Of a DNA stretch of 63,518 bases, positions 34,115 to 44,233 are shown in pieces. Origin of the DNA: an uncultured Lachnospiraceae bacterium (GTDB taxonomy: Bacteria; Bacillota; Clostridia; Lachnospirales; Lachnospiraceae); NCBI GenBank assembly GCA_910584325.1, contig CAJTZH010000007.1, forward strand, positions 1-63,518. Direction: 5' to 3'. Numbering within the stretch: position 1 is the stretch's first letter; every line of letters starts with the position of its first letter. Made by a program: the position numbers and the translations under genes. The notes under the pieces are model-generated. The model was not told the DNA's origin, ran no database searches, and saw only the letters and a program-made list of their open reading frames with translations.

Positions 34115-37100
34115 ATGGAGAAAAACAGGATACGTCCACAACAGTTTGGTAAGAATGTCAGAATGAGCTATTCCAAGCGGAAAGAAGTTCTGGAAATGCC
34201 GAATCTGATTGAAGTTCAGAAGAATTCTTATCAATGGTTTTTGGATGAAGGACTCAGGGAAGTCTTTGATGATATCTCTCCGATTGCGGATTACAGTGGC
34301 CATTTGAGCCTTGAATTCGTGGATTTCGTGTTATGTGAGGATGATGTCAAGTATTCCATTGAGGAGTGCAAAGAACGAGATGCAACATATGCAGCTCCTC
34401 TTAAGGTAAAGGTCAGACTTTACAATAAGGAAAAGGATGAAATCAGCGAGCACGAGATTTTCATGGGTGACCTGCCGCTTATGACGGCTACAGGTACGTT
34501 TGTTATCAATGGTGCAGAAAGAGTTATTGTAAGCCAGTTAGTTCGTTCACCTGGTATTTACTATGATATCCAGCATGATAAGATTGGTAAGAAGTTGTAC
34601 TCATGCACAGTCATTCCGAATCGTGGTGCATGGTTAGAATATGAGACAGATTCCAACGATATTTTTTATGTCCGTGTAGACAGGACGAGAAAAGTTCCTG
34701 TAACCGTACTTGTCAGAGCACTGGGTTTTGGAAGCAATCAGGAAATTATCGATTTATTTGGGGAAGAGCCGAAGGTTATTGCTACATTGGCAAAAGACGT
34801 AGCGACGAATTATCAGGAAGGTCTTCTTGAGTTATACAAGAAGATTCGACCGGGGGAGCCATTGTCCGTAGATAGTGCGGAGAGTCTTATCAATGCCATG
34901 TTCTTTGACCCGAGAAGATATGATTTAGCGAAAGTCGGGCGTTATAAGTTTAATAAAAAGCTTGCGTTCAGAAACAGAATTGCGGGTCACGTGCTTTCTG
35001 AGGATGTTGTGGCTCCGTCAACAGGCGAAGTGCTTGCGGAGGCAGGAACAACTGTTTCAAGGGAACTCGCCGATGCAATTCAGAATGCAGCGGTTCCGTT
35101 TGTATTTATACAGGCAGAAGAACGCAAGGTGAAAATTCTTTCGAATATGATGGTTGACCTGACAAGCTGGGTTGACATTTCCAAACAAGAGGCGAAGAAG
35201 CTCGGCGTTTCGGAGGCTGTTTATTATCCTGTCCTCAAGCATATTCTGGAAGAGAATGCCGACGATATTCACGCCGCAATTAAGAAAAATGCGGCGGACC
35301 TTGTGCCAAAGCATGTTACAATAGAAGATATTTTAGCATCTATTAATTATAATCTGCATCTGGAGTACGGTATCGGTACAAAAGACGATATTGACCATCT
35401 GGGTAACAGACGTATCAGAGCTGTAGGAGAATTGCTGCAGAATCAGTACAGAATCGGTCTTTCCAGACTGGAAAGAGTGGTTCGTGAGAAAATGACGACA
35501 CAGGCATTGTCTGAAGTTTCTCCGCAGTCGCTGATTAATATTAAACCGGTAACGGCGGCAGTGAAAGAGTTCTTCGGAAGCTCGCAGCTGTCACAGTTCA
35601 TGGATCAGAATAATCCTCTGGGTGAACTGACGCATAAGAGACGTTTATCAGCATTAGGACCTGGCGGTTTATCGAGGGACCGCGCCGGTTTCGAAGTCCG
35701 TGACGTTCACTATACACATTACGGAAGAATGTGTCCGATTGAGACGCCTGAAGGCCCGAACATCGGCTTGATTAACTCCCTTGCGTCATACGCAAGAATT
35801 AACGAATATGGTTTTGTTGAGGCTCCGTACCGTCTTGTAGACAAATCGGACCCTAAGAACCCTCGTGTAACGGATGAGGTAAAGTATCTTACTGCCGACG
35901 AGGAAGATAATTATTATGTGGCGCAGGCGAACGCCGAGCTTGACGATGACGGACATTTTGTTAAAAATTCCGTGTCAGGCCGATACAGAGAGGAGACTTC
36001 TGAGTTTGACCGTGCTAAGATTGATTTAATGGACGTATCCCCGAAGATGGTATTTTCCGTGGCGACATCCATGATTCCGTTCCTTGAGAATGATGATGCA
36101 AACCGTGCGCTGATGGGTTCTAACATGCAGCGTCAGGCGGTGCCGCTCCTTACGACGGAAGCGCCGGTTGTCGGTACAGGTATGGAATATAAGGCGGCCG
36201 TTGACTCGGGTGTATGTGTTGTAGCGAGAAATTCAGGTACGGTAGAACGTTCCGAGTCCAATCAGATTGTGATTCTGACAAAGGAAGGCAAAAGAGACGT
36301 ATATAAACTGACAAAGTTCTCCCGCAGCAATCAGAGTAACTGCTATAATCAGAGACCGATTGTTTTGAAGGGTGATAAGGTGGAAGCGGGTGATGTTATC
36401 GCGGACGGTCCGTCAACTTCCGAAGGTGAGATTGCGCTTGGTAAAAACCCGCTTATCGGTTTCATGACATGGGAAGGCTACAATTACGAGGATGCGGTTT
36501 TACTGAGCGAAAGATTAGTTCAGGACGATGTTTATACATCGGTTCATATAGAAGAATACGAGGCGGAGTCGAGAGACACAAAGCTTGGTCCGGAAGAGAT
36601 TACAAGGGACGTTCCGGGCGTCAATCCGGAAGCGTTAAAGGATTTGGACGAGAGAGGCATTATCCGTATCGGTGCGGAAGTCCGCGCAGGTGATATCCTT
36701 GTCGGCAAGGTGACTCCGAAGGGAGAGACGGAACTGACGGCAGAGGAGAGACTTCTTCGTGCTATTTTCGGCGAGAAGGCAAGGGAAGTCAGAGATACTT
36801 CACTGAAAGTGCCGCATGGCGAGTATGGTATTGTCGTAGACGCCAAGGTATTTACAAGAGAGAATGGCGACGAACTGTCGCCGGGCGTGAATCAGGCGGT
36901 ACGCATCTATATTGCCCAGAAGCGTAAGATTTCCGTAGGCGATAAGATGGCAGGACGTCATGGTAATAAGGGTGTCGTTTCAAGAATTTTACCTGTGGAA
37001 GATATGCCGTTCCTTCCAAACGGCCGCCCGCTGGATATTGTATTAAATCCGCTTGGCGTTCCTTCCCGAATGAATATCGGTCAGGTGCTTGAAATCCACT

Positions 37101-37960
37101 TAAGTCTTGCTGCCAAGGCGCTTGGATTTAATATTTCCACGCCTGTATTTGATGGCGCCGACGAGAATGCGATTATGGATACGCTTGATTTGGCAAATGA
37201 CTATGTAAATCTCGAATGGAGTGAATTTGAGAAAAAGCATAAGGATGCGCTGGGTAAAGGTGTCATGGAGTATTTATATAAAAACCGCGGACATCGTGAA
37301 GTATGGAAAGGCGTGCCGCTGTCGCGTGACGGTAAAGTAAGGCTTCGCGACGGCAGGACGGGAGAATACTTTGACAGTCCGGTTACAATCGGCCACATGC
37401 ACTATCTCAAGCTCCATCATCTTGTTGACGACAAGATTCATGCGCGTTCAACCGGTCCTTACTCACTGGTTACACAGCAGCCGTTAGGCGGTAAGGCGCA
37501 GTTTGGCGGACAGCGTTTCGGTGAGATGGAAGTTTGGGCGCTGGAAGCGTATGGCGCGTCTTACACGTTACAGGAAATCTTAACCGTGAAGTCGGATGAC
37601 GTTGTCGGACGTGTTAAGACATACGAAGCTATTATCAAAGGTGTTAATATTCCTGAACCTGGTATCCCTGAATCGTTCAAGGTACTCCTTAAGGAATTGC
37701 AGTCTCTTGCCTTAGACGTTAAGGTGTTAAGAGAGGATAATACGGAAGTTGATATTATGGAATCCGTGGATTACGGTGACGTTGATACGCGTATTATGTT
37801 AGATGATGATAAATCTATTCCGGGTGAGGAGTCTTTTGCGCAGCATGGATATACCACACAGGAAGTCGGCGAAGACGATTTTATCGATATTGAAGAGGAT
37901 TCTATGGATATGGATGATTTCGATGAATTTGACGATGATGATTTTTCAGATGAAAATTAA
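34115..37960 (+). CDS. rpoB: RNA polymerase beta subunit
   Basis: Protein of 1281 residues. The rifampicin-binding cluster reads SQLSQFMDQNNPLGELTHKR then RLSALGPGGLSRDRAGFEVR, with the Asp, His and Ser positions of common resistance mutations all in the sensitive state. The catalytic region has KMAGRHGNKGVVSRI, and the C-terminus contains GGKAQFGGQRFGEMEVWALE. The last 40 residues are a very acidic tail (DDFDEFDDDDF), often seen in Clostridia. It forms the polymerase core with the rpoC product encoded 18 bases downstream. The start follows AAGGGGTG. Confidence 0.98.
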   Translation: MEKNRIRPQQFGKNVRMSYSKRKEVLEMPNLIEVQKNSYQWFLDEGLREVFDDISPIADYSGHLSLEFVDFVLCEDDVKYSIEECKERDATYAAPLKVKVRLYNKEKDEISEHEIFMGDLPLMTATGTFVINGAERVIVSQLVRSPGIYYDIQHDKIGKKLYSCTVIPNRGAWLEYETDSNDIFYVRVDRTRKVPVTVLVRALGFGSNQEIIDLFGEEPKVIATLAKDVATNYQEGLLELYKKIRPGEPLSVDSAESLINAMFFDPRRYDLAKVGRYKFNKKLAFRNRIAGHVLSEDVVAPSTGEVLAEAGTTVSRELADAIQNAAVPFVFIQAEERKVKILSNMMVDLTSWVDISKQEAKKLGVSEAVYYPVLKHILEENADDIHAAIKKNAADLVPKHVTIEDILASINYNLHLEYGIGTKDDIDHLGNRRIRAVGELLQNQYRIGLSRLERVVREKMTTQALSEVSPQSLINIKPVTAAVKEFFGSSQLSQFMDQNNPLGELTHKRRLSALGPGGLSRDRAGFEVRDVHYTHYGRMCPIETPEGPNIGLINSLASYARINEYGFVEAPYRLVDKSDPKNPRVTDEVKYLTADEEDNYYVAQANAELDDDGHFVKNSVSGRYREETSEFDRAKIDLMDVSPKMVFSVATSMIPFLENDDANRALMGSNMQRQAVPLLTTEAPVVGTGMEYKAAVDSGVCVVARNSGTVERSESNQIVILTKEGKRDVYKLTKFSRSNQSNCYNQRPIVLKGDKVEAGDVIADGPSTSEGEIALGKNPLIGFMTWEGYNYEDAVLLSERLVQDDVYTSVHIEEYEAESRDTKLGPEEITRDVPGVNPEALKDLDERGIIRIGAEVRAGDILVGKVTPKGETELTAEERLLRAIFGEKAREVRDTSLKVPHGEYGIVVDAKVFTRENGDELSPGVNQAVRIYIAQKRKISVGDKMAGRHGNKGVVSRILPVEDMPFLPNGRPLDIVLNPLGVPSRMNIGQVLEIHLSLAAKALGFNISTPVFDGADENAIMDTLDLANDYVNLEWSEFEKKHKDALGKGVMEYLYKNRGHREVWKGVPLSRDGKVRLRDGRTGEYFDSPVTIGHMHYLKLHHLVDDKIHARSTGPYSLVTQQPLGGKAQFGGQRFGEMEVWALEAYGASYTLQEILTVKSDDVVGRVKTYEAIIKGVNIPEPGIPESFKVLLKELQSLALDVKVLREDNTEVDIMESVDYGDVDTRIMLDDDKSIPGEESFAQHGYTTQEVGEDDFIDIEEDSMDMDDFDEFDDDDFSDEN

Positions 37961-37978
37961 TTGAAGGGAGAGCCAGTG

Positions 37979-40900
37979 ATGTCAGAAAAAACGAATGAAA
38001 CATATCAGCAGATGACATTTGATTCCATTAAGATTGGTCTTGCTTCACCTGAGAAAATTCTTGAGTGGTCGAGGGGAGAGGTGACAAAACCTGAGACAAT
38101 CAATTACAGAACGCTGAAACCGGAAAAAGAAGGTCTGTTCTGTGAGAAGATTTTTGGACCAAGTAAAGACTGGGAATGTCATTGTGGTAAGTATAAGAAG
38201 ATTAGATATAAAGGCGTAATCTGTGATAAATGTGGTGTTGAGGTCACAAAGGCGAGCGTGCGCAGAGAGCGTATGGGACATATCGCTCTTGCGGCGCCGG
38301 TTTCCCACATCTGGTATTTCAAGGGCATCCCTAGCAGAATGGGTCTGATTCTTGATTTATCGCCAAGAGTACTTGAAAAGGTCTTGTATTTTGCTTCCTA
38401 TATTGTACTTGACGCGGGAACTACCAATCTTTCATACAAGCAGGTATTGTCGGAAAAAGAGTACCGCGATGCTTATGAGGCGTTTGGAAATACGTTTCGT
38501 GTCGGAATGGGCGCCGAAGCCATTCAGGAGCTTCTTGCGGCGATTGATTTGGAAAAGGATTCGGAGGAGCTTAAGAGAGAGCTTGCCGATGCTTCCGGGC
38601 AGAAAAAAGCGAGAATCGTGAAGCGTCTTGAAGTCGTAGAAGCTTTCAGAGAATCAGGAAATAAGCCGGAATGGATGATTCTGACGGCTGTTCCTGTTAT
38701 CCCGCCGGATATCCGTCCGATGGTACAGCTTGACGGCGGCAGATTTGCTACGTCGGATTTAAATGATTTGTATAGAAGAATTATTAACAGAAATAACCGT
38801 CTTGCGCGTTTAATCGAGCTTGGCGCGCCTGAAATCATTGTCCGTAATGAGAAGAGAATGTTACAGGAAGCTGTTGACGCGTTAATTGATAACGGCAGGA
38901 GAGGGCGGCCGGTAACGGGACCGGGTAACCGTGCGCTTAAGTCTCTTTCTGATATGTTAAAGGGTAAGCAGGGACGGTTCCGTCAGAATCTTCTCGGTAA
39001 GCGTGTCGACTATTCGGGACGTTCCGTTATCGTCGTAGGACCGGAGCTTAAGATTTATCAGTGCGGTCTTCCGAAGGAGATGGCAATTGAATTATTTAAG
39101 CCTTTTGTCATGAAAGAATTAGAGGCAAGAGGATTATCCAATAATATTAAGAATGCGAAGAAGATGGTGGAAAAGGGTCTTGATCCGGCGGTATGGGATG
39201 TGCTGGAAGATGTTATTAAAGAACATCCGGTTATGTTAAACCGTGCCCCGACCCTTCACAGGCTGGGTATTCAGGCATTTGAACCGATTCTTGTAGAAGG
39301 TAAGGCGATTAAGCTGCATCCGCTTGTTTGTACGGCGTTTAATGCGGACTTTGACGGCGACCAGATGGCAGTGCATCTTCCATTATCAGTTGAAGCACAG
39401 GCGGAGTGCCGTTTCCTTCTGCTGTCGCCAAACAATCTGCTGAAACCATCCGACGGCGCGCCTGTTGCGGTTCCGTCACAGGATATGGTTCTCGGTATTT
39501 ATTATCTGACGCAGGAAAGACCGGGCGCTAAGGGCGAAGGCGGAATTTACAAGAATGTAAACGAAGCGATTCTTGCCTATGAAAATGATGCGCTTACATT
39601 GCACTCGAAGATTAAAGTTAAGATTACCAAGAAAAACGCGGAAGGAAAGACCGTTTCAGGCATTGTAGAGAGTACGCTTGGACGTTTCATTTTCAATGAA
39701 ATTCTTCCGCAGGATTTGGGATTTGTAGACAGAAGCAAGGATGAAAACATTCTTCTTCCGGAAGTTGATTTCCATGTCGGAAAGAAACAGTTAAAGAAGA
39801 TACTTGAAAAAGTTATCAATACGCACGGCGCGACAAAGACGGCAGAGGTTCTTGACGATATTAAGGCAATGGGCTACAAATATTCAACGAGAGCAGCCAT
39901 GACGGTATCCATTTCCGATATGACCGTTCCGCCGAAGAAGAAGCAGCTGATTGCGGAAGCGGAAGCGACGGTTGAAAAGATAACCAAGAACTTTAAGCGT
40001 GGTCTTGTAACGGAGGAAGAGCGTTATAAGGAAGTCATCGAGACATGGAAGGTAACGGATGACGCGATTACCAAGGAGCTTTTGGACGGTCTTGATAAAT
40101 ATAACAATATTTACATGATGGCTGATTCCGGTGCCCGTGGTTCGGATAAACAGATTAAGCAGCTTGCGGGTATGCGAGGTTTGATGGCGGATACATCCGG
40201 CAGAACGATTGAACTTCCGATTAAGTCTAATTTCCGTGAAGGACTTGATGTTTTGGAATACTTTATTTCTGCGCACGGCGCAAGAAAAGGACTTTCCGAT
40301 ACAGCACTTCGTACGGCGGACTCCGGTTACCTGACAAGACGTCTTGTCGACGTTTCACAGGAACTAATAATTCGTGAAATTGACTGCTGTGAGGGAAAGG
40401 CTGTTCCGGGCATGTATGTGAAGGCGTTCATGGACGGAAGAGAAGAAATCGAAAGTCTTGAGGAGAGAATTACGGGAAGGTATCTTGCGGAGGATATTGT
40501 AGACCCAGAGACCGGAGAGATTGTAGTTGCGGCGAACCATATGGTGACGCCAAAGAGAGCCTCAGAAGTCGTAAAGACCGGCGTGACACAGGTTAAGATA
40601 CGAACAATTCTTACCTGTAAAGCGCACAGCGGTGTATGCGCGAAGTGCTACGGAGCGAACATGGCGACAGGTCAGGCGGTGCAGGTCGGCGAGGCAGTCG
40701 GTATTATTGCCGCGCAGTCAATCGGCGAGCCGGGTACACAGCTTACAATGAGAACATTCCATACAGGCGGTGTTGCCGGTGACGATATCACACAGGGTCT
40801 TCCTAGAGTAGAGGAATTGTTTGAGGCAAGAAAGCCGAAGGGACTTGCGATTATTGCCGAGTTTGGCGGTGTCGCTACGATTCGTGACACGAAGAAGCAG

Positions 40901-41578
40901 AGAGAAGTTGTTGTGACGGATTCCGAAGGAAACTCCAAGGCATATCCGATTCCATATGGTTCCAGAATTAAGGTTCTTGACGGTGCGGAACTGGAGGCAG
41001 GCGATGAACTGACAGAGGGAAGCGTTAATCCGCATGACCTTCTTAAGATTAAGGGCGTGCGTGCCGTACAGGATTATATGCTCCGTGAAGTACAGCGTGT
41101 TTACAGACTTCAGGGTGTGGAAATCAATGATAAGCATATTGAGATTATTGTTCGTCAGATGCTTAAGAAGATTCGGATTGACACAAAGGGAGATTCTGAA
41201 TTTCTTCCAGGTATGACGACGGATGTTCTCGAGTTTAACGAGGTAAATGAGCAGCTTAATGAGCAGGGACTGGAGCCGGCTACCGGTACACAGATTATGC
41301 TTGGTATTACCAAGGCGTCTCTTGCTACTAGCTCATTCTTATCGGCAGCTTCTTTCCAGGAGACGACAAAGGTTCTTACGGAAGCAGCGATTAACGGTAA
41401 GGTTGACCCGTTAATCGGTCTGAAAGAAAATGTTATTATCGGTAAGCTGATTCCTGCCGGTACCGGTATGAAGAGATACCGCAATGTAGCTTTGAATACG
41501 GACGTTAAGGAAGAGATAATTGACGAGAATGACGAAATAGAAATCCTTGAGGATGATATGATAATGGTTGAAGAGTAA
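37979..41578 (+). CDS. rpoC: RNA polymerase beta-prime subunit
   Basis: Protein of 1199 residues. The N-terminal zinc ribbon (CHCGKYKKIRYKGVICDKCG) is complete, the catalytic metal site is NADFDGDQMAVH, and the trigger-loop region is recognised by QSIGEPGTQLTMRTFHTGG. ATG at 37979 is chosen after GAAGGGAGAG; the in-frame TTG at 37961 directly abuts the rpoB stop. Cotranscribed with rpoB. The C-terminal acidic tail (DENDEIEILEDD) resembles that of rpoB. Confidence 0.98.
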   Translation: MSEKTNETYQQMTFDSIKIGLASPEKILEWSRGEVTKPETINYRTLKPEKEGLFCEKIFGPSKDWECHCGKYKKIRYKGVICDKCGVEVTKASVRRERMGHIALAAPVSHIWYFKGIPSRMGLILDLSPRVLEKVLYFASYIVLDAGTTNLSYKQVLSEKEYRDAYEAFGNTFRVGMGAEAIQELLAAIDLEKDSEELKRELADASGQKKARIVKRLEVVEAFRESGNKPEWMILTAVPVIPPDIRPMVQLDGGRFATSDLNDLYRRIINRNNRLARLIELGAPEIIVRNEKRMLQEAVDALIDNGRRGRPVTGPGNRALKSLSDMLKGKQGRFRQNLLGKRVDYSGRSVIVVGPELKIYQCGLPKEMAIELFKPFVMKELEARGLSNNIKNAKKMVEKGLDPAVWDVLEDVIKEHPVMLNRAPTLHRLGIQAFEPILVEGKAIKLHPLVCTAFNADFDGDQMAVHLPLSVEAQAECRFLLLSPNNLLKPSDGAPVAVPSQDMVLGIYYLTQERPGAKGEGGIYKNVNEAILAYENDALTLHSKIKVKITKKNAEGKTVSGIVESTLGRFIFNEILPQDLGFVDRSKDENILLPEVDFHVGKKQLKKILEKVINTHGATKTAEVLDDIKAMGYKYSTRAAMTVSISDMTVPPKKKQLIAEAEATVEKITKNFKRGLVTEEERYKEVIETWKVTDDAITKELLDGLDKYNNIYMMADSGARGSDKQIKQLAGMRGLMADTSGRTIELPIKSNFREGLDVLEYFISAHGARKGLSDTALRTADSGYLTRRLVDVSQELIIREIDCCEGKAVPGMYVKAFMDGREEIESLEERITGRYLAEDIVDPETGEIVVAANHMVTPKRASEVVKTGVTQVKIRTILTCKAHSGVCAKCYGANMATGQAVQVGEAVGIIAAQSIGEPGTQLTMRTFHTGGVAGDDITQGLPRVEELFEARKPKGLAIIAEFGGVATIRDTKKQREVVVTDSEGNSKAYPIPYGSRIKVLDGAELEAGDELTEGSVNPHDLLKIKGVRAVQDYMLREVQRVYRLQGVEINDKHIEIIVRQMLKKIRIDTKGDSEFLPGMTTDVLEFNEVNEQLNEQGLEPATGTQIMLGITKASLATSSFLSAASFQETTKVLTEAAINGKVDPLIGLKENVIIGKLIPAGTGMKRYRNVALNTDVKEEIIDENDEIEILEDDMIMVEE

Positions 41579-41597
41579 TAAAAAACCGGATAAAAAG

Positions 41598-41636
41598 AGG
41601 AGATGCGATGAATTTTTGATGCTGCATCTCCTTTTT
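41598..41636 (+). terminator. Terminator after rpoC
   Basis: GGAGATGC (41599-41606) pairs with GCATCTCC (41624-41631), followed by five T. It ends the rpoBC transcript 20 bases after the stop. Confidence 0.85.
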
Positions 41637-41683
41637 GTAATTTAATGTTATAATGAATATCAAAAACATACGGGGGCTACAGT

Positions 41684-41954
41684 ATGATAACTACTGTTGA
41701 TTATGATGAGGATAAAGGTACGGTTTGTGTAAAAGTTTGCGGAAGAAAACCCGTGCAGATTGTTAATGCAGGTTAATAAAGGATGTATAGTGAATTTAAA
41801 GTTTGTAGAGACAGTTAGGAACAGAAGAGTCTGGTTAAGCTCAGGAGAAAATTTTGGAATAAGGCGGGGGAGGGAAAAAGAGATTAAGCAAAGATTTTTT
41901 GAATATAAAATTGAGGCGGGAAAAACGGGTTATAGTGGTGATACAGGACTTTAA
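41684..41954 (+). pseudogene. LytTR DNA-binding domain remnant
   Basis: Two short frames are all that remains. The second (41760-41954) reads NKGCIVNLKFVETVRNRR, then SSGENFGIRRGREKEIKQRF, which matches the C-terminal part of a LytTR DNA-binding domain (family pattern HRSYLVN...V.L..G..IPVSR.....L). The first frame (41684-41776) is in a different register and ends just before, so a frameshift or internal loss is likely. The N-terminal receiver or membrane part is missing. It sits right before a direct repeat that looks like a LytTR target, suggesting it once controlled the next two genes. It could still make a short protein. Confidence 0.5.
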
Positions 41955-41973
41955 ACGTTCTGTAAGTTAAAAA

Positions 41974-42013
41974 TGGCAAGTTATCACAGAAACTGGCAGG
42001 TTGTCACAGAACG
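41974..42013 (+). repeat. Tandem 20-base direct repeat, candidate LytTR operator
   Basis: Two copies of TGGCARGTTRTCACAGAA start at 41974 and 41994, matching at all but a few positions and spaced 20 bases apart, about two helical turns. They end one base before the -35 element of the following promoter, the place expected for an activator site. LytTR regulators bind paired direct repeats like these. Confidence 0.55.
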
Positions 42014-42014
42014 A

Positions 42015-42044
42015 TTGAATTTAGAGAAGGGCAGATGGTATACT
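42015..42044 (+). promoter_or_regulatory. Promoter of the C39-like/lipoprotein pair
   Basis: TTGAAT (42015-42020) and TATACT (42039-42044), 18 bases apart, directly after the tandem repeats and 23 bases before the ATG at 42067. Confidence 0.65.
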
Positions 42045-42066
42045 AAAGAAACGAGGAGGATGGGAT

Positions 42067-42834
42067 ATGTTAAAAATATGCAGAGAGGATTTGGTTCGAA
42101 AGTTTTTAATGGTAGTTTTCAGCTTTCTGGTGATTGGATGTTTCATTGGTGAATATCAGGTTATGGCAATGACGTTATTGGATGTACAGGAAGAGTATCA
42201 GGATGATGAACAGTATCAAAAGATGGTAGAAGATTTTGGAGAAGAGTATGGCAGACAATTTTGCGGGGATGTGCTGCGGGCAAGAAGAGAAGAATTACTG
42301 CGAGGCGGTGGTGGAAATATCTGCTATCAATATGTAACAAATATTATGCAGAATAAAACTTATAACTGTGGAAGTGCTTCTGTATTACAGAATTTATATG
42401 GTCTGGGAACAGCCGGAAATGTGCCGGGAACTTCTAACAACGAGAAGATGAATGCAATTGACGCCGCCTATAATGTAGACGCACAGGGATGTCTTATGGT
42501 ATATCAGGTTCGGGACGCATTGAATACATACAGTGGAAGGTCGTACATTTATGAGGAAGGTTCAACGATGACGCAGGCAGCATTTGCTGATAAGGTTGCA
42601 GCTTCACTGATGAATGCAAGACCGGTTATTTTGCATGCGGAAACTTTTTATCTTCCATATTATGGACAGAATGTGATGTGGCATTATATCAGTCTTGACT
42701 ATATTAATCGTTCAACACAGACGGTGCGCTTAGTGGATTGTAATTATATGCAGGAATTTTATGGTGTGCATGAGGTAGCTGTATCTGATGCATATGCAAC
42801 AATATCTCATGGGGGAAGGTATATCATTAGATGA
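42067..42834 (+). CDS. Exported C39-like peptidase-fold protein
   Basis: Protein of 255 residues. The N-terminus has a basic start and hydrophobic stretch (FLMVVFSFLVIGCFIG, about 13-28) ending near AMA; LVIGC could also be a lipobox. The rest looks like a papain-fold C39 family protein: YNCGSASVLQNLYGLG near 98-113 with the catalytic cysteine, HYISLDYINR near 214 with the histidine, and VDCNY near 229 with the aspartate. It probably acts outside the membrane as a peptidase or amidase. It overlaps the lipoprotein gene by four bases. Targets unknown; no ABC transporter or precursor peptide is adjacent, unlike bacteriocin C39 exporters. Confidence 0.65.
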   Translation: MLKICREDLVRKFLMVVFSFLVIGCFIGEYQVMAMTLLDVQEEYQDDEQYQKMVEDFGEEYGRQFCGDVLRARREELLRGGGGNICYQYVTNIMQNKTYNCGSASVLQNLYGLGTAGNVPGTSNNEKMNAIDAAYNVDAQGCLMVYQVRDALNTYSGRSYIYEEGSTMTQAAFADKVAASLMNARPVILHAETFYLPYYGQNVMWHYISLDYINRSTQTVRLVDCNYMQEFYGVHEVAVSDAYATISHGGRYIIR

Positions 42835-43973
42835 GTTTATGCAGAAAACGTATATATAGTTCATTTCTTGTGTTGATACTAATACTGTCGGGATGTTCCG
42901 GCAAGGTAAAGGAAAAACTCTGGACATCGGATGATTGTGAAGCAATTGATGTTTCCTGTCTGGAAGGGGAAACACCGTACGCGGAGGTGGGGGAATGTGT
43001 TCTGCCATTTGGAAGGGATGTTGTAGGGAGCTATTGTCTCTATGATTTTAAGGTTTATTATGAAGTAAATTATTGGAATACGTTGATTGACCAGACAGGA
43101 ATGACGCCCAATAAAGAATTTAGTGAGGAACATAATACGCAGATTCGGTGCTATGATATGGTGAATCAGACAGACAAGCTTGTTTATCGGTATGATTCTA
43201 CAAAATGTGAAGACGTGATTGATATAGAATGTAATGGAACGTATTTAATTTGGGAGAATTACGATAATGACGGCTGGGAATTAAATAGTATTCGATTACA
43301 GGATAATAGCAGCAGCGAGCCAAATGTTGCAGCTGATTTGTCGGAAGGGGAGCTGTATTTTGTCTGTTTTGCTTTACAGGATAACTGTGCTTTCTGGTAT
43401 GATTATGAAGATAAAAAAATGAATTTATACAGCTGCAATTTGGATACGGGAGAAACGAAGCTGATTTATGAAGGAAGCACGTTAACATCGCCGTATGAGC
43501 AACCATGCATTGCCGGGGATAACATTTTACTTTATCAAATGAACGAGGAAGAAGTTACCAAAGTTTTTTCCATTGATAAAAAGAACAGACAGAAACTTCA
43601 TGTGCAGATTCGGTCGGAGATAGCAGATATTGTTGGAGATAGCGAATATTATGCATGGAGAAAGAATTATAATTCGGGAGAAAATGAGGAACTATATTAT
43701 TATGATGTTGTGCAGGAACAGTACAGAAAAATTAAGTGCGGTAATTTTTTTTCGTATGCGCTGCAGGACAATTATCTGATATTAAATTTGCAACAAAAAG
43801 ACAAATGGAATGGAGCAGGCGTTTATTGTATTGACTTGAATGAGTATCAGGCTTATTATATCAGTGGAACAGATGCAACAACGTTATGGACGAATGCCGG
43901 ACCGAATAATGTATATTGGCAGGAAGTAGATGATACGAGTAATTTTAAAATTAAGAATATGGTATTTAAGTAA
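42831..43973 (+). CDS. Lipoprotein with beta-propeller-like repeats
   Basis: Protein of 380 residues with a type II signal: basic MSLCRKR, hydrophobic SSFLVLILIL, lipobox LSGC (Cys about 22). The mature part is a series of short segments such as YRYDSTKCEDVIDIECNGTY and LYSCNLDTGETKLIYEG, which resemble repeats of a seven-bladed propeller or TolB-like fold. It is translationally coupled to the C39-like protein by an ATGA overlap. The pair is a possible surface complex. No named family was recognised with confidence. Confidence 0.65.
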   Translation: MSLCRKRIYSSFLVLILILSGCSGKVKEKLWTSDDCEAIDVSCLEGETPYAEVGECVLPFGRDVVGSYCLYDFKVYYEVNYWNTLIDQTGMTPNKEFSEEHNTQIRCYDMVNQTDKLVYRYDSTKCEDVIDIECNGTYLIWENYDNDGWELNSIRLQDNSSSEPNVAADLSEGELYFVCFALQDNCAFWYDYEDKKMNLYSCNLDTGETKLIYEGSTLTSPYEQPCIAGDNILLYQMNEEEVTKVFSIDKKNRQKLHVQIRSEIADIVGDSEYYAWRKNYNSGENEELYYYDVVQEQYRKIKCGNFFSYALQDNYLILNLQQKDKWNGAGVYCIDLNEYQAYYISGTDATTLWTNAGPNNVYWQEVDDTSNFKIKNMVFK

Positions 43974-44112
43974 TGGAAATCGGTAATTTGTTTATAATAC
44001 TACGAGGAAAAAGCGTTGTTTTGGAATGAATTTTCAAAACAGCGCTTTTCTTTGGTAAATAGAAGAAGTTACATTTTTTGTAAAAATTTCCTATTTTTCA
44101 TAATAAAATTTG

Positions 44113-44141
44113 TTGACACGTGCAAAAATAAAGAATATAAT
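44113..44141 (+). promoter_or_regulatory. Promoter of the rpsL operon
   Basis: TTGACA (44113-44118), 17 bases, TATAAT (44136-44141): perfect consensus, about 95 bases before rpsL. Confidence 0.9.
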
Positions 44142-44233
44142 CTTAAAGTGTGCGTAAAAGCGCACGCCAACGATTTATTCCATAAGAAGAATAGATTGCA
44201 ACCTAAATTCTAATTCCGGGAGGTGAAAAAGAA

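Noticed and set aside
35560..35700. Rifampicin-resistance mutation in rpoB
   Set aside because: The Asp, His and Ser positions of the resistance cluster have the usual sensitive residues.
44016..44213. Small open frame of 65 codons before rpsL
   Set aside because: It runs through the consensus rpsL promoter, has no ribosome site and an unlikely composition.
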